The translations under genes and the position numbers were made by a program. Below the pieces are notes generated by a model. It was not told the origin of the DNA, searched no databases, and saw only the letters and a program-made list of their open reading frames with translations. Below, one piece after another: positions 11,301 to 24,144 of a DNA stretch of 64,000 bases. This stretch comes from Vanessa cardui (taxonomy: Eukaryota > Arthropoda > Insecta > Lepidoptera > Nymphalidae): positions 4,216,001 to 4,280,000 of the forward strand of contig NC_061127.1 of the NCBI RefSeq assembly GCF_905220365.1. The letters run 5' to 3'. The number at the start of each line of letters is the position of its first letter. Position 1 is the first letter of the stretch.

Positions 11301-14300
11301 AAAAATAGAGATGTAGTCAATCTCTTCTTAAAGTTTATAGACGAAGAGTACAGGCAAAATGCTTCAGTGAATACACTTCGAATTAATGTAGAAACATACA
11401 GTAAATTAAAAATGGATACAGACGACGACGAACAGAATATAGAGGGCGAGGAAGACAATGTAGACATTCCTGAAGAAGAAATAAAAGATTCAATATCAGG
11501 CAAAAATGTTTTTAAAACACTCATAAATATTATGCAAGTATTAGCACAATTTAAGAATCCAAGAGCTCTACACAAAGAACCTGTATTTTGGGAATTATAC
11601 TTAGAATTTTTAAAACATAAAAATCCAGGTCTCCAGAAATTTGCTTTGGATTGCATTCTTAACTATAAAAACAAAAGCCTTATACTATATAAGTCAAATC
11701 TACAGAATTTAGTCGATGAAAAGAAGTTTAAGGATGAATTGACACAATTTAAAATAACAGAAGATTCTCAAGCAATTCAACCCGAGCACAGAGAACATGT
11801 AATACCAATTGTGCTGAGAATACTTTATGGTAAAATGACTTCTAAGTTAGGCGCAGATAAAAAGGGAGGAGGTCAAATAAGACGATCTTTGGTCATGAGG
11901 TATTTGAGTGGATGTAATGAAGACGAGTTGAAATTATTTATAGAAATGGCATTCACTCATTTTAAGCAATATATGGCTATGGAACCGAAAGAAATATATG
12001 AAGATATTGCAAAGAATATAGACCTTAAATCTGTAATTAGTCCTGGGAAGTTGCACAGCGTTTTGAATCTCTTTGATGTAGTTCGAGAATATTTTGGTGG
12101 CTATATGAAAGATAAATTATTATCTGATTTTTTGAAAATATTTTTCGCGGTTTGCACAAATTTGTTTAGTGTTCTGCAGAATGTTGAAAGAGTTCACGTG
12201 AGTTACGTTAAAGTTATGAAACACCTTCGGACTTTATCGATTAGTATCCTAGGTAAACTATTTGATCAATTTGATAAATACGTTTGGACTAAAGATGAGT
12301 TATTTGTCATATTCCAAACCTTATTATGGCCTCTTGTGCCTCGTTTGCACATAGAGGGTATTCATAGTCCCACAGTATTGTTAAAACTTCTCAACATTTG
12401 GTGTCAAAACCCCAGATATTATATTTTGCTTATAACATGTTCAGAAGAAGATACATCGCTTAGTCCATTACCTGCGATATTTAAACTACTGTTGGCGCCG
12501 AAAACACATCCTGGAGTTGTTAATTTAATTTTGGATATGATTGAGAAACTTGTTACCTTGACAGAAGATGAAGAAGAAAAAGATATTCCTAGAATAGAGT
12601 CTTTTAATACTTTAAAAGTTGGTGCAGATATCAAACCTGATATGAATTTCGGCAGTAAAATTTTAGTTCCTCATCTGCCAAGTATTTTGGAGGTTATGAA
12701 GAGGAGAATCGCTAATTCCGCGAAATCTAATACTGTCAATAAAAGAGATCTTCTAATCTTATCAAGAGTTACAGAAATGGTCACAACACCTGAGTTGTGT
12801 GATGAACTATTAAGTCTTTTATTACCTATATTAGTAAAGAAAGTATGCATGAATATGGCTGAGGAAAATATGGAACATGCTGTTAATACCATTATAAATT
12901 TACTGGGTCATAGCTCAAATCCTCAACACTACATAAAAAACATTGCCGTCTTATTTAATAAAGTTGGGCCAGTAGAGGTTAGGAAACTCTTAATTAAGCT
13001 ACTGTCTTCAATAGCAGAAAACACAGCCATTGATAAAGATAAATTATTAAAAATGGCTCATGTAGTAACAGAAATGAATGCTTTTAATAAAAGATGGATT
13101 GAACAACCAGATTTCGACCGACGACTTGATGCTTACAAACTTATATATCAAATGCTGGAAGCTAATGAAATTGATGTCGACCTCACAATTTTGATTGTTA
13201 ACAATTGTTTCTACTTTATCCGAACTGAGAAAGACATAGGACTAAGAGATAGTGCAGGGTTATGTTTAAAGAAAATTCTTCCTAAATTATTAACTAAGTA
13301 TCGTTCGGCGATCGATGGACAGTTTTTAGTTCGGGACACAGTGCTTGCTCTTATATCAACTGGTATAAGAGATAGCAAGAATGATTTTCTACGCAACGAG
13401 AGTCTTACTTTGCTGGGAGAGTTAGTACGAGAATGTCCAGATGCTGATGTAGTATTATCAGACTTAGTTCCTTTGACTAATAAAGAAGATAGAGAAGTTG
13501 ATTTCTTTGAAAATTCTTGTCACTTGCAATTACACAGACGAGTTAGAGCGCTACAAAAATTCAGTAAAGTGGCTAAAAAAATGATTAAATGCCCAACACC
13601 TAGAACACTAACTAACTTCATTTTGCCCTTAGCCTCGATTTATATCTGTGACGATAAATATAGTGACAAGAATTCTCTCATAGATGCCTGCATTGAAGTA
13701 ATTTCAACTTGCTGCAGATTACTACCTTGGTACCACTATGAAGTTATATTGAAACTATATTTAAATAAAATGAGGCATACGTCAGAACACCAGAAACAGC
13801 TGACACGAATATTGATCGGGATATTGGACGCATTCCATTTTGATTTCTCTAAAGTTAAAAATATTGAATTGCCTAAATCATTGACTGTCAGCATAAGAGG
13901 CAATAACATTAGTACAAAGAAATCAGATCCGAGTGATCAAACAGCATCCGAAGAGAATAAAATTAAGGAAGCTAGTGATTCGGAAAGTGAAGCAGATGAG
14001 AATCAAGCAATTAGTAAAGCAGGTGAACAAATAGAAGAATTGGAATCTGATTTACTTTTAGGCGAGGAAAAAGACGAAGAAAGTCATATCAGCAAGGAAA
14101 TAGACAATGAACCAGCATTTGAAAAAATTACAAGTGTATCTCCTTCAGTCGGTAATAGAATAATCAAGTCTCTGTCTAGTGGATTACTACCGCAACTAAA
14201 TAGGTAAGATCATTACCATCTCAAATAATAAATATGTCACATTCTCCTAAATAATTAAATAAATTTGATTTTCTTAGGGCGATTGGAAAGTTAACTGAAC

Positions 14301-17300
14301 ATGAAGGGTCTCACAAGTTAAACAGACGCCGTACAGGAATGGCACGCTTAGAGGAAGACATGCTAAGAGTACCAATAGCATTGGCTTTAGTTAAACTTCT
14401 TCAAAGGCTACCGGGAGATATTTTAAGGCATCAACTGCCAGGGTAAGTCTTCTCTTATTTTAATAAAATTGTAAATAATACTAACCTAATTATTCTTAGT
14501 AAAGAACATTATATAACAAAGATGTATTTTAATTTTTCAGAATTATTATAAAACTATGCTCCTTCTTGAAATCACCATTAAAACAAGTCAGAATAACAGC
14601 ACGAGATATCGTTAAGAAAATAATGTTAACAGTCGGTACATCATACTTAGGCGTGTTGTTGGAACATTTAACGCTTTTACTCACGCGAGGATTTCAAGTT
14701 CACGTTTTGGTCGCTACTATTCATAATGTCTTAGATGCCTTGAAATCGGATTTCAAATCTGGTGATATCGACCAAAATCTCGATTACATACTCGATGTTT
14801 GTACTAATGATTTATTTGGAGCTTTGTCAGAAGAGAAAGAAGTCGACAAACTCCATTATAAAACACCAGAAGCGAAACCCAGCAAAAAAAGTTATGTGAC
14901 ACTCTTGATTGTAGCTCAGAACATCACTGAGAAGTGCTTAATAAATCTTCTTTTACCATTTAAAGAAGTATTACAAAAACATCATTCGAAGAAAATTGTC
15001 GTTAAAGTGCAAGAAGCGTTAATGCATATAACAAGTGGTTTAGTTACAAACAAGCTCATTGAAATTGAATCTCTATTTGTTTTTCTGCACGGCCTTGCTT
15101 CAGAAAGTATACCGGAGTTCGTGTTAAGTGCACCCAAACGTGAACTGACAGAGGCACAGAGAGAAAAAATGCTTAGAGCTAAGCCTGATTGTTTTATAGT
15201 TCCTGAAATACCGAAACGTAATAAGGAATCTCAAGCAAGAAATGTTAAGACATCTTCAAAAACAAACGCCCACGTCATCATCGAATTTAGTTTGAACATA
15301 TTATACGTAATTCTCAAAAGAGAAAAGGTTCCTAGAATAGATTGTAAAGCCTTCGTGGATCCATTAATACCACTTCTAGTCGATGCCTTGAATAGTGACC
15401 ATGTCAAAGTAACTACGGTTGCTATGAAATGCATTGCAACTTTGTGGACGATAAGAGTCAGTACTCCGACTCTTGAAGAAATGACAAAAGATATAGCAAA
15501 GACAATCTTTTCCATATTACACAAATTTGCAACGTTTGGGATCAGCAAACAGAATGACAATTACCATTTAGTTAGAAACGCATTTAAGGTAATTCAAATA
15601 ATTGACTCATTCTAGAAGTTCTACTATTTATTTGAAGATACTAAATAATTTATTTATAATTACTTGCGTTATCTTAAATAGGCCAATATAAATAGTAAAA
15701 ATCTTCTTTTAATTGGATCTCGATAATTCTGCTTTAGTCATAATTTATTATCACATAGTATAATATAAAAACTTTTTTTTGCATTTGAGGTTCAATGGAA
15801 TATGTTTGCGATATATTATATAATAAGTATCCATTTTTTAGGCAGTTACAGTTCTTATAAGAAATGTGAAATATTTCACATTAGAAGCTGAGCAATTAAA
15901 AACACTTTTGCTCTACGCGGAAGAAGATTGCCAGAACGATGAACGACAAGCAAATTCGTTTTCATTATTAAAAGCTATATTGGAAGCTAAATTAGTGTCA
16001 AGTGAATTGCATGAGGTCATGCAAAAAGTGTCTCAAATTTGCATTCTGAGTGAATCGGCTCGGTCGAGGTATGTTATATTTTGCTTTATTATTCCTAAAA
16101 GTCGTGATGGCCCAGTGGTTAGAACGCGTGCATCTTAACCGATGATTGCGAGTTCAAACCCAGGCAAGCACCGCTGTTTCATGTGCTTAATTTGTCTTTA
16201 TATTTCATTTCGTGCTCAGCGGTGAAGGAAAACATCATGAGGAAACCTGCATGTGACAAATTTCATAGAAATTCTGCCACATGTGGAACCCGCATTGGAA
16301 TAGAGTGTAGGAATATGTTCGAAAACCTTCTCCTCTTAAGGAGAGGAGGCCTTTAGCCCAGCAGTGGGAATTTACAGACTGTTGTTGTCGTTTATTCCTA
16401 AAAGTTTTAGAATAAATAGGTATTAAAGTTCATCATTATAGTACTTTAGGCACTTATTCGTGAATTTTAAATTTGAAAAAAAATTTCTTTCGAATAAAAA
16501 AATAAATACATTTATTTGTTCCATTGATACTCCTAAGTTTGTTAAAAAATGCTAAGTGTAACCAATCTTTAATGTTATAATTATACCTTTGTTACAAATG
16601 ATGTTTGATGAAATTAAATTTAACATTTAATTATTAATTTACAGGGAAGAGGCTCGCGTAATATTCGTGAACTATTTGACTCACTACACGCCCGGTAAAA
16701 GATTGGAGAAATACATACAATTCTTCATTACACAGTTAAATTATGAACTGCAACATGGAAGGGAGTCATCATTAAAGTTTCTAGATATGATCATCAACAA
16801 ACTTAATGTCGTAAGTATTCATGCAGACAGTATTGATTGTTACAAATATTTATGAGGTCTTAAATCAAACATAATATGCATTTATTTTATTTATTTATAT
16901 AACGAGAGGTACGGGGATGGTTAGAAATTCTTATAGTGTGCGCATTATAGTATAATTATGTCGGATGGTGACGACCTACCAGAAGGTGAAAAAATTGCCA
17001 GACTGCCTATCTAAAAAAAATGTATAGACATCATGAGTATCGTCTTATTAATAAACAATTATTAATATATAGTTTGTCTCATTTATTATTATTAAATAGT
17101 GTGTGTTGTTTTCAGGATCAATTGAAGAATCACGGGGATTATATGTTTCTGTCTCTAGGGGCTTGTATGGTCAATGACAGCTCTCCTGAGTGTCGCGCAT
17201 CAGCCGCCGCTTGTATAGAGTCCATGCTGAAGAAGTTCCCGGCTATCGAGAGGAATAAACTCTTTGAGTTAGTCCTTGCTTTCTTTAAGGACACTCAGGT

Positions 17301-20300
17301 AAACCTAATATGCTTTTGACGTACAAAATTGAGCTGATATGGCCCAGTGGTTACATGCGTGCATCTTAACCGATGATTGAGGGGACAAACCCAGGCAAGC
17401 ACCACTGAATATTCATGTGCTTAATTTGAGTTTATAATTCATCTCGGTTTGGTGGTGAAGGAAAACATCGTGAGGAAACCTGCATGTGTCTAGTTTCACA
17501 GAAATTCTGCCACATGTGTATTCTGCCAACCCGCATTGGAACAGCGTGGTGGAATTTGTACCAAACCTTCTCCTCAAGGGGGGGGGGCCTTAGTCCAGCA
17601 GTGTCAAATTTACAGGCTGTTGTTGTTGTTGTTGTACAAAATTAGTTACAAAAATGTCCAATAATTTATGTTTGTTATTTATTTTATTGTCTCCATTTTT
17701 CAGCCAATACATTTCGAATTAGGTGCTCAACTTTGTATACGTTTCGTAAACGTCGAAGGAGATAAGTTTCAAAGTCGTCTCGATAGCGTCCTCTCATCAG
17801 TGAATGGCAAAATACTTCTACTGAGTAACGCCGTAACTGAAGGCAGATTTGTCAAAATCAAATTAGACGAAGGTCATGATAAGACGGACGAAGAAAAGCA
17901 AAACGAGAGGGACCATAGTTTAATACAAATGTTGAATCTGATTGATAAGATAACGGTAAATTGCTCGACCAGTTTGAAGAATAAGAAGTTTGTGAGTGAT
18001 TTCGATGATGTAGCGCAACAGTGCCAGGCTTTATTAGCTTATCCCCACTCGTGGGTCAGATTGAGAGCTGTCAAGATATTGGGTGCAATTCTGTCAGCGA
18101 TAGATGTTGAAGATTTGAATGGGCTGTCCAAGGAGGTTGAGTGTGAAAGAGGTTTTATCTTCGATGATACTGAAAATTGTTTGCGAAGTCTTGTGTTAGA
18201 CTTATGTGCCCAGTACACGCCGAACGTGTCTCAGGATATGGCTGATCAGGTTTGCATATATTATTTAATATAATTATTGTATATATTTTTAATTTGAGTT
18301 GATGATATACTTGGTGGTAGGGCTTTGTGCAAGCCCGTCTGGGTAGGTACCACCCCCTCATCAGTTATTCTACCGCCAAATAACAGTACTCAGTATTGTT
18401 GTGTTCCGGTTTGAAGGGTGAGTGAGCCAGTGTAACTACAGGCACATAACATCTTAGTTCCCAAGGTTGGTGGCACATTGACGATGTAAGGTAATATATC
18501 TTACAGTGTCATTGTCTATGGGTGATGGTGACCACTTTCCATCAGGTGGCCCATATGCTCGTCCGCCAACCTATAACATAAAAAAATACCAGACTGTTGA
18601 GTTTAAATAACTGCTTGAAAGATTAATCACAGATGCCTATATACCAAGGAGACAGAAATTAATAAATAATTTTATACTGTAGTTCGTCCACGCAAATAAG
18701 ATTATAATATATATATTTTTTAAAGTAAGAAAATACCAGATGAATTAGGACGAAGACAATATACAACATAAATATATTAATATAAAAAATTCTTTTTTTT
18801 AGGTAACAGATGTTCTATTCCAAATATTGAAGCTCGTCAATGAAATGCCGCGTTTCAAAATTTCAATCAAGACAAAGACGGAAGAGGAAACAGAAGAAAG
18901 TTCAAAAGTTAACATAAGATGGATACTGTTTAAACTGAGGAAGGCCGTTAACGTCGAAGTCGTTAAAGCGCCAATCTGCATGAATATTGTAAGTTTGCCT
19001 CTGGCCATTTTTGTTTTCTACAAAAAAAAAAAAACAAAGTACATAGTGTCGAGATGGCCCCGTGGTTAGAACCCGTGCGGGTCCAAACCCAGGCAAGCAC
19101 CGCTGTTTTATGTGCTTAATTTGTCTTTATAATTCATTTCGTGCTCTGTGGTGAAGGAAAACATCGTGAGGAAAACTGCATGTGACAAATTTCATAGAAA
19201 TTCTGCCACGTGTGTATTCCACTAACCTGTATTGGAACAGCGTGGTGGAATATGTTCCAAACCTTTTCAAAGGGAGAGGAGGCCTTTAGCCCTGCAGTGG
19301 GAATTTACAGGCTGTTGTTGTTTTTGTTGTTGTACATAGAGTATGTTACTTGTTTAACAATGCAATCGCTATTATTACTTCTCTACAACGTGTAAAGAAG
19401 TGGCCTGCCGCCGTTTGTACGCTTAATTTTTTTTAAGCTATGCGACGGATTTTATTTCCTTTCAATACACAAAGTTAATTATAAGAAATATTTATATGTA
19501 TAATATATGCATAGTATAATTTAACCTTTCCTTGACGGAAAATAAACAAGGACTGTTCTTTTTAAATTTTTTCTTCAATTTAAAAGTTGTATATAGACCT
19601 AATTTTATTTGTGCGTAGCCGAGTCAGATTACTAATATATGATGAATAAAAATGGTTGCCTTTCTTATTTATTACAAGTATAAATTTTATAATTTCCGTT
19701 ACAGAGAAGCGCCATATTCACGATGTGGTTACACGTCATCAGTTCGCTATCACCTGAAGAGATTCTCACTATCATCGACGTGTTACTGCCGCCGATTGTC
19801 CGAGAACTTTCCACTGGCGAAGGTATGGCGACGACGCCCGCTAAACAATTGGCAGGAAGATTGGGCAAGAAATTGAGAAGGAAAATCGGGGATATCGAGT
19901 ATAGCAAGATGGCGGCTGAGGCTCAAACGAGATTGAATATTAAAAGAGCTGAAAGAAAGAAGGTTAGTTTAAACCCTAATGAATATAATGGTATTTTCGA
20001 ATTGACTTATATTAATTGTCTATGGTTGTTATTGAAACTTAATATACTAACACAGTCTATTACTCTTTATAACCATACAAATTTAATAAATACTGCCACT
20101 GACGGGCATATAGGCTAACTATTGCTTAATTAAATTGAAGTAGGAATGATTGACACTCTAAGGTGAGTCAATCTAAGGATTTATCTGTTTCATGCGATTT
20201 GTTATAAGCTCAGCGATATTTTACAACTTATGAGTTAAGATGTTATGCCCGTTGTGTTGTTGCAATATCTCACTCGCTCCTCATACCGGCCATAAACACA

Positions 20301-20727
20301 ATAATGCTATGTTGCTGTAGGGCGCTAGAATATTAGACGAGTATTGTAACTACTCAGACGGCCTTGTACAAAGCCTCTATAACCCAAAAAAGTAAGGGAG
20401 TTTCTCATGGAAATCATTCATTTGTTTCTCTTTTGTTTAGTATATATTTTTAATAATTACGTTAGTCACTTCGAATTAAAGTAGATACTTTGCAGAAATG
20501 AACTGTCTATATAAAACGACTATTTTGTATCATTCTAGTTATTGCTACAAGAAAAGGTCAACAACCCAGAGAAAGCGGCTAAAAGAAAACTTCAACTGCG
20601 TGAAAAAAAGAAGAAGGCGAAAAAAATTAAACTCGAAATGTTACACGGCAAGAGACCAAGAGCAAAGAAGCGGAAGGCGGAAGACATTGACATCGAGGAC
20701 GAATTATTAAAAGATACAGAAGATTAA
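8316..20727 (+). CDS. UTP20: UTP20 (DRIM), small-subunit processome component
   Basis: A nucleolar HEAT-repeat scaffold needed for processing of 18S pre-rRNA. Fourteen exons: 8316-8360, 8479-8765, 8905-9238, 9441-10667, 10746-14203, 14278-14442, 14541-15588, 15842-16068, 16645-16810, 17116-17298, 17704-18249, 18803-18988, 19705-19962, 20539-20727. All junctions are GT/AG and in phase, giving 2772 residues; human UTP20 is 2785. The N-terminus starts KPVKHKTTNTFRFVPFAERI, like the family (KHKxxNTFRFxxFxERI). FAAESFAFVARD lies in the first HEAT block. An acidic linker follows about residue 1707 (ASDSESEADENQ). The last exon is a lysine-rich tail (KKKKAKKIKLEM, KRPRAKKRKAED), a likely nucleolar signal. 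Four of the late introns hold repeats inserted shortly after the donor site. The 3458-base exon 5 is unusually long. Confidence 0.97.
16089..16404 (+). mobile_element. tRNA-derived SINE (Metulj-like, GTT tail) in UTP20 intron 8
   Basis: Full-length copy with a 13-base target duplication TTATTCCTAAAAG at 16089-16101 and 16392-16404. The body at 16102-16391 has a Pol III A-box-like TGGCCCAGTGG near the head, a B-box-like GAGTTCAAACCC, the conserved AAACATCATGAGGAAACCTGC core and a short GTTGTTGTCG tail. The element begins 33 bases after the donor of the exon ending at 16068. Confidence 0.92.
17321..17643 (+). mobile_element. tRNA-derived SINE (GTT tail) in UTP20 intron 10
   Basis: Target duplication GTACAAAATT at 17321-17330 and 17634-17643 surrounds a complete copy ending in GTTGTTGTTGTT. 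The head (GAGCTGATATGGCCCAGTGG) is a little diverged. It starts 33 bases beyond the donor of the exon ending at 17298, in the sense orientation. Confidence 0.92.
18308..18588 (+). repeat. Family B repeat in UTP20 intron 11
   Basis: One of the most complete copies: starts TTGGTGGTAGGGCTTTGTGC, then GGGTAGGTACCACCCCCTCA, the GAGTGAGCCAGTGTAACTAC core, GGCACATTGACGATGTAAGG, and ends in CCGCCAACCTATAACAT plus an A run. A 3' A run and no visible inverted ends suggest a retroposed, non-autonomous element. Origin is unresolved. Confidence 0.85.
19039..19339 (+). mobile_element. SINE with internal deletion in UTP20 intron 12
   Basis: Flanked by GTACATAG at 19039-19046 and 19332-19339. The body lacks about 17 bases between the A- and B-box-like regions (the usual CATCTTAACCGATGATT stretch is absent after AACCCGTGC), so the internal Pol III promoter spacing is altered. 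GTT-type tail. Confidence 0.88.
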
Positions 20728-23700
20728 ACACATAGAATATATAAAAGCGATATTCATTTTAGTTGTACAAATAATTATCTATGGTACCACAGATATAGAT
20801 AGAGCTAGATGCCGCAAGCATTTCGACAAACTTGTCGCTCTACTTCTTTAGTCTGTGGTCAATCTTGTCAATGGCGACAATGGATGAGTTAAGTTGTACA
20901 AAGATGTACTGTAAAATCTCTACTAGGATGGTAGGAGTTAATGAAGGTTTTACTTACTTTACGAATAAGTAATTTCGTACTCAAAAAGCTGTTTTAATTT
21001 TAAGAATATGTTTTGATGTTCATGATGGTTCGTCTTACGTCATCATAGATGATGATGATCATGATAGTGTCAAAACGATGACGTTCAGTTTTTATAATAT
21101 TTAAAAAACATGCATCATTCAGCCTAATAAATCTGTGGTTGGAACTTTTTCTGTAATATCTTTTTTAATCTGTACATATAATTTTAAGGATCTATATTTT
21201 GTAATAAAATAAATTATATCATATATATATATTTGTTTTTCTTTACCAAATATTTAACTAGGCATATACATCATAAATGAGAATTTATCGAATTAAAGGA
21301 AAATATGTAAAATAAAACACATATTAAACAAAATAATATTGCTTTATGCATTAGAAAATTATTTAACGTAATAAATAACATTTATTCAAATAAACTATAC
21401 ATTACAATACAAACAATGCCATTAATTAGGTGCATAGAAGCTATTCGTTAATTTATCCATTTATCACTAAATTATTTCATACAGAACGGTTCTTGTAACG
21501 TCTTAACAAAGTTTAAAATATCACAAATCACTAAACAATCATAATCATCTTTGCACAGTTTGTAACCGCAAAGAGAACGATTAATTTTGTTAACGTGATT
21601 AAAGAAGAGAAGAATTGTTACATAACTTCTTATCATTTTTGTATTAAAAATGAGAAGTCATATTTTCTTTTTCGAGATTGAAATAAAAATACATTTTTTT
21701 TGGCTTTCTGAAGTGAGATTTTAGCCCTCAATTATTCCGCCCTTCTTCTGTATATTGTAAAAAAAAGTTGCATATCTTTTGTCACATTGTTATGTTACTG
21801 TAAAAGCTCGAACTACTCGGATTGTTAAATGTAAGTATTTTTTTAAAATGAAACTTTTTTTTCGGCCTTAGAACATTCGACTTCAGTATGTGTTAGGTAA
21901 GGTTAGATTAGGTTATTAGAATCGCATACCCTTTTGGGCATTTACCATTAAGAATTGGTAAATCTTAGGTTTTACTGGATAATCGTAGAATTTACCGTAG
22001 TCCGAAATTCTACAGTAACAGTTATATCATTAATAAGTTACATTGTATTCTATAATATTTGTATTTTGTAACTATATATCGACTATTGTGCAAAATGCTA
22101 GTATATTCCTGTGCATATATGTATATTTCAGATATTTTATGTAGCAGCACTTAAGCGATTTTCTTATTAACAAAATGACTAGATTTTTGAGCGTTTGTAT
22201 TTTTATTATTATATATCGCGTGCTACCATTGTTTTAATTGTTGGATTAATTATTCTTACTTTTATTAAATGCATATTTTAATACACTCAGGGCTGTCAAA
22301 TTTTTTATCTACTTTTCATTTAAATCGTATAGTATTATGTTGTTAACTTCGATTCCTTAAATTGACTTAAATTTATTATAATATCTTAGAACAAACGTAG
22401 ACTACACTATTTTTTTAGATATTCTTGAAGGATTAGTATTTGTAACTACTTTTCTAATTAAATGTTATCTAACTGTTGTCTATGATCGCTCATTGTAACA
22501 TATTTTCATTAAACCTTTTTACTAACAACACTCTACTTCATCTTGCTAACAAATTTACTATGAATAAAACTAATATTAACTCACAGCACCAACTTTCAAA
22601 CAACGCTCAACTTTGCTTTTAAATATTTATACAGTATCGCTTACCTTACACCTAACTTGTGAGATGGGCGGGCAAACTTTAGGTACATTACGGGGAAACA
22701 TATTTTATTTCAGTACAATACAGATGTTGTATAAATATACCAGTTTTTTAGTACTTGTTAACCTCTTATATAAAAGTTAGTAGCCTAAGGCTAACCAACT
22801 TTTATGTTTTTTTTGGACTTTTTTATTATAGTTATGAAATCATCTGATATTGAAGTATTTTTTTGTATTATTTTATGTTTATCTATAAAGCCTATTTCAA
22901 GTATGTTTGGGGCATAGTCGTGAAGTATCTTATTTAAAAAAAAAAAAAAGTTTTAACACTATTAATAAAAATTCCCCAAGTCTTAACGTGTATCTAGGCC
23001 TTAATCTTGTAACTAGCAAATGCATTTTGTTTTATGTACAAAGATAAATGTCATATGTAGATAAATAGTAGAGTTGCAAAGTACAAAAAATATCATGCAA
23101 TTTAATAATTTAAGAGTAAAAGTTTTAAGCTCAAGATCGGCGGAAACAGTGATTTTGGACAAAATAGACTTTGCAAAAAAATATCGAAGCCGCCTTTCAA
23201 TGTATAAATATAAATACACAAAGAGCAAGGCTCGCAAATAGCATAGAGTAATTTGTGTGATATTTTTACCCTGAAGTACGTTTACTCTCCCTTATGGAAG
23301 TATTAGTTGCCCCAGTATTTAATGGAACATAATTAAACCCAAAAAGCAATAACTTGCTAAGAAACTGACCCGTATATATAAAAATGGTCCAAATAAATAA
23401 ATGCTTATTAGCATTTTAAAAATGCGTTTAAGTTCTTAATTGTATATATAGTACCTTTCATTATTTCAAAATTTTTATATAACTTCTAAATTTTTAATAT
23501 AAATTTCAAAATCAAATTATTTTGAAAATATACTTTTTTATTCATTCAGCAATAACATTTTAACTTAATTATTTACGTTGTTGAAAGCGCCACATATTCC
23601 AAAAGTTTTATTACTAGCGATGTTATAAATTCATTGTAAATATTCTTATGTAGTCACGTCAGCCAAATACAAACAAAATGGAAATGAGTCGTGTACAATT

Positions 23701-24144
23701 ATAAGTAAGTAAATATATAATTTTGTATGGACGGCAACAAGCTTGGCGACGGCCTGAGCTATTACTTTTGTACAATAATAAGCCTAATGTAGAGTGCTAT
23801 AAATTAGAATTTTGACTGCGGCATTTTGGGTTCACAATTGTTTGGGTATACGGCTGTTTTTTCAAGCTTTCTTAATGACGGTTTGTGTTAATTATACTTA
23901 TATCTAATGTTTAATTATGACGCAGTATAAAAGCGCCCGGGTAGAAATTTCCTACTTAAAATATTGGGATTAACGTAATTGACTTTATGCAGCATTCACA
24001 CGGACTGGGCTTATTACGATTTACGTGTATTATGTTACTTTGTTTAGGTAACATTATGTATAAATTTAATTTATTGCATTAAACATTCTAACATTTTTAG
24101 GTGTTACCCATACGTCCGTGTAAACGCATAATAATCATGTGAAT
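20728..24144. other. Convergent 3' region between UTP20 and the four-TM gene
   Basis: No gene, RNA or clear repeat seen. UTP20 poly(A) candidates AATAAA lie at 21126-21131 and 21203-21208. The rest, AT-rich and free of recognised transposon copies, could include a long 3' UTR of the minus-strand four-TM gene, whose stop is at 24145. That last point is inference. Confidence 0.45.
21203..21208 (+). terminator. Polyadenylation signal AATAAA, likely UTP20
   Basis: AATAAAATAAATT begins 475 bases after the UTP20 stop codon. An earlier AATAAA at 21126-21131 is an alternative. Confidence 0.5.

Noticed and set aside
11285..11656. 123-codon minus-strand frame
   Set aside because: Antisense shadow of UTP20 exon 5, serine-rich because it reads opposite acidic codons; the same applies to other antisense frames in UTP20.
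16102..16200. tRNA-like sequence with A- and B-box motifs (repeated at many positions)
   Set aside because: Cloverleaf features are lost, the unit is about 300 bases with target duplications, and it is highly repeated: tRNA-derived SINEs, not tRNA genes.
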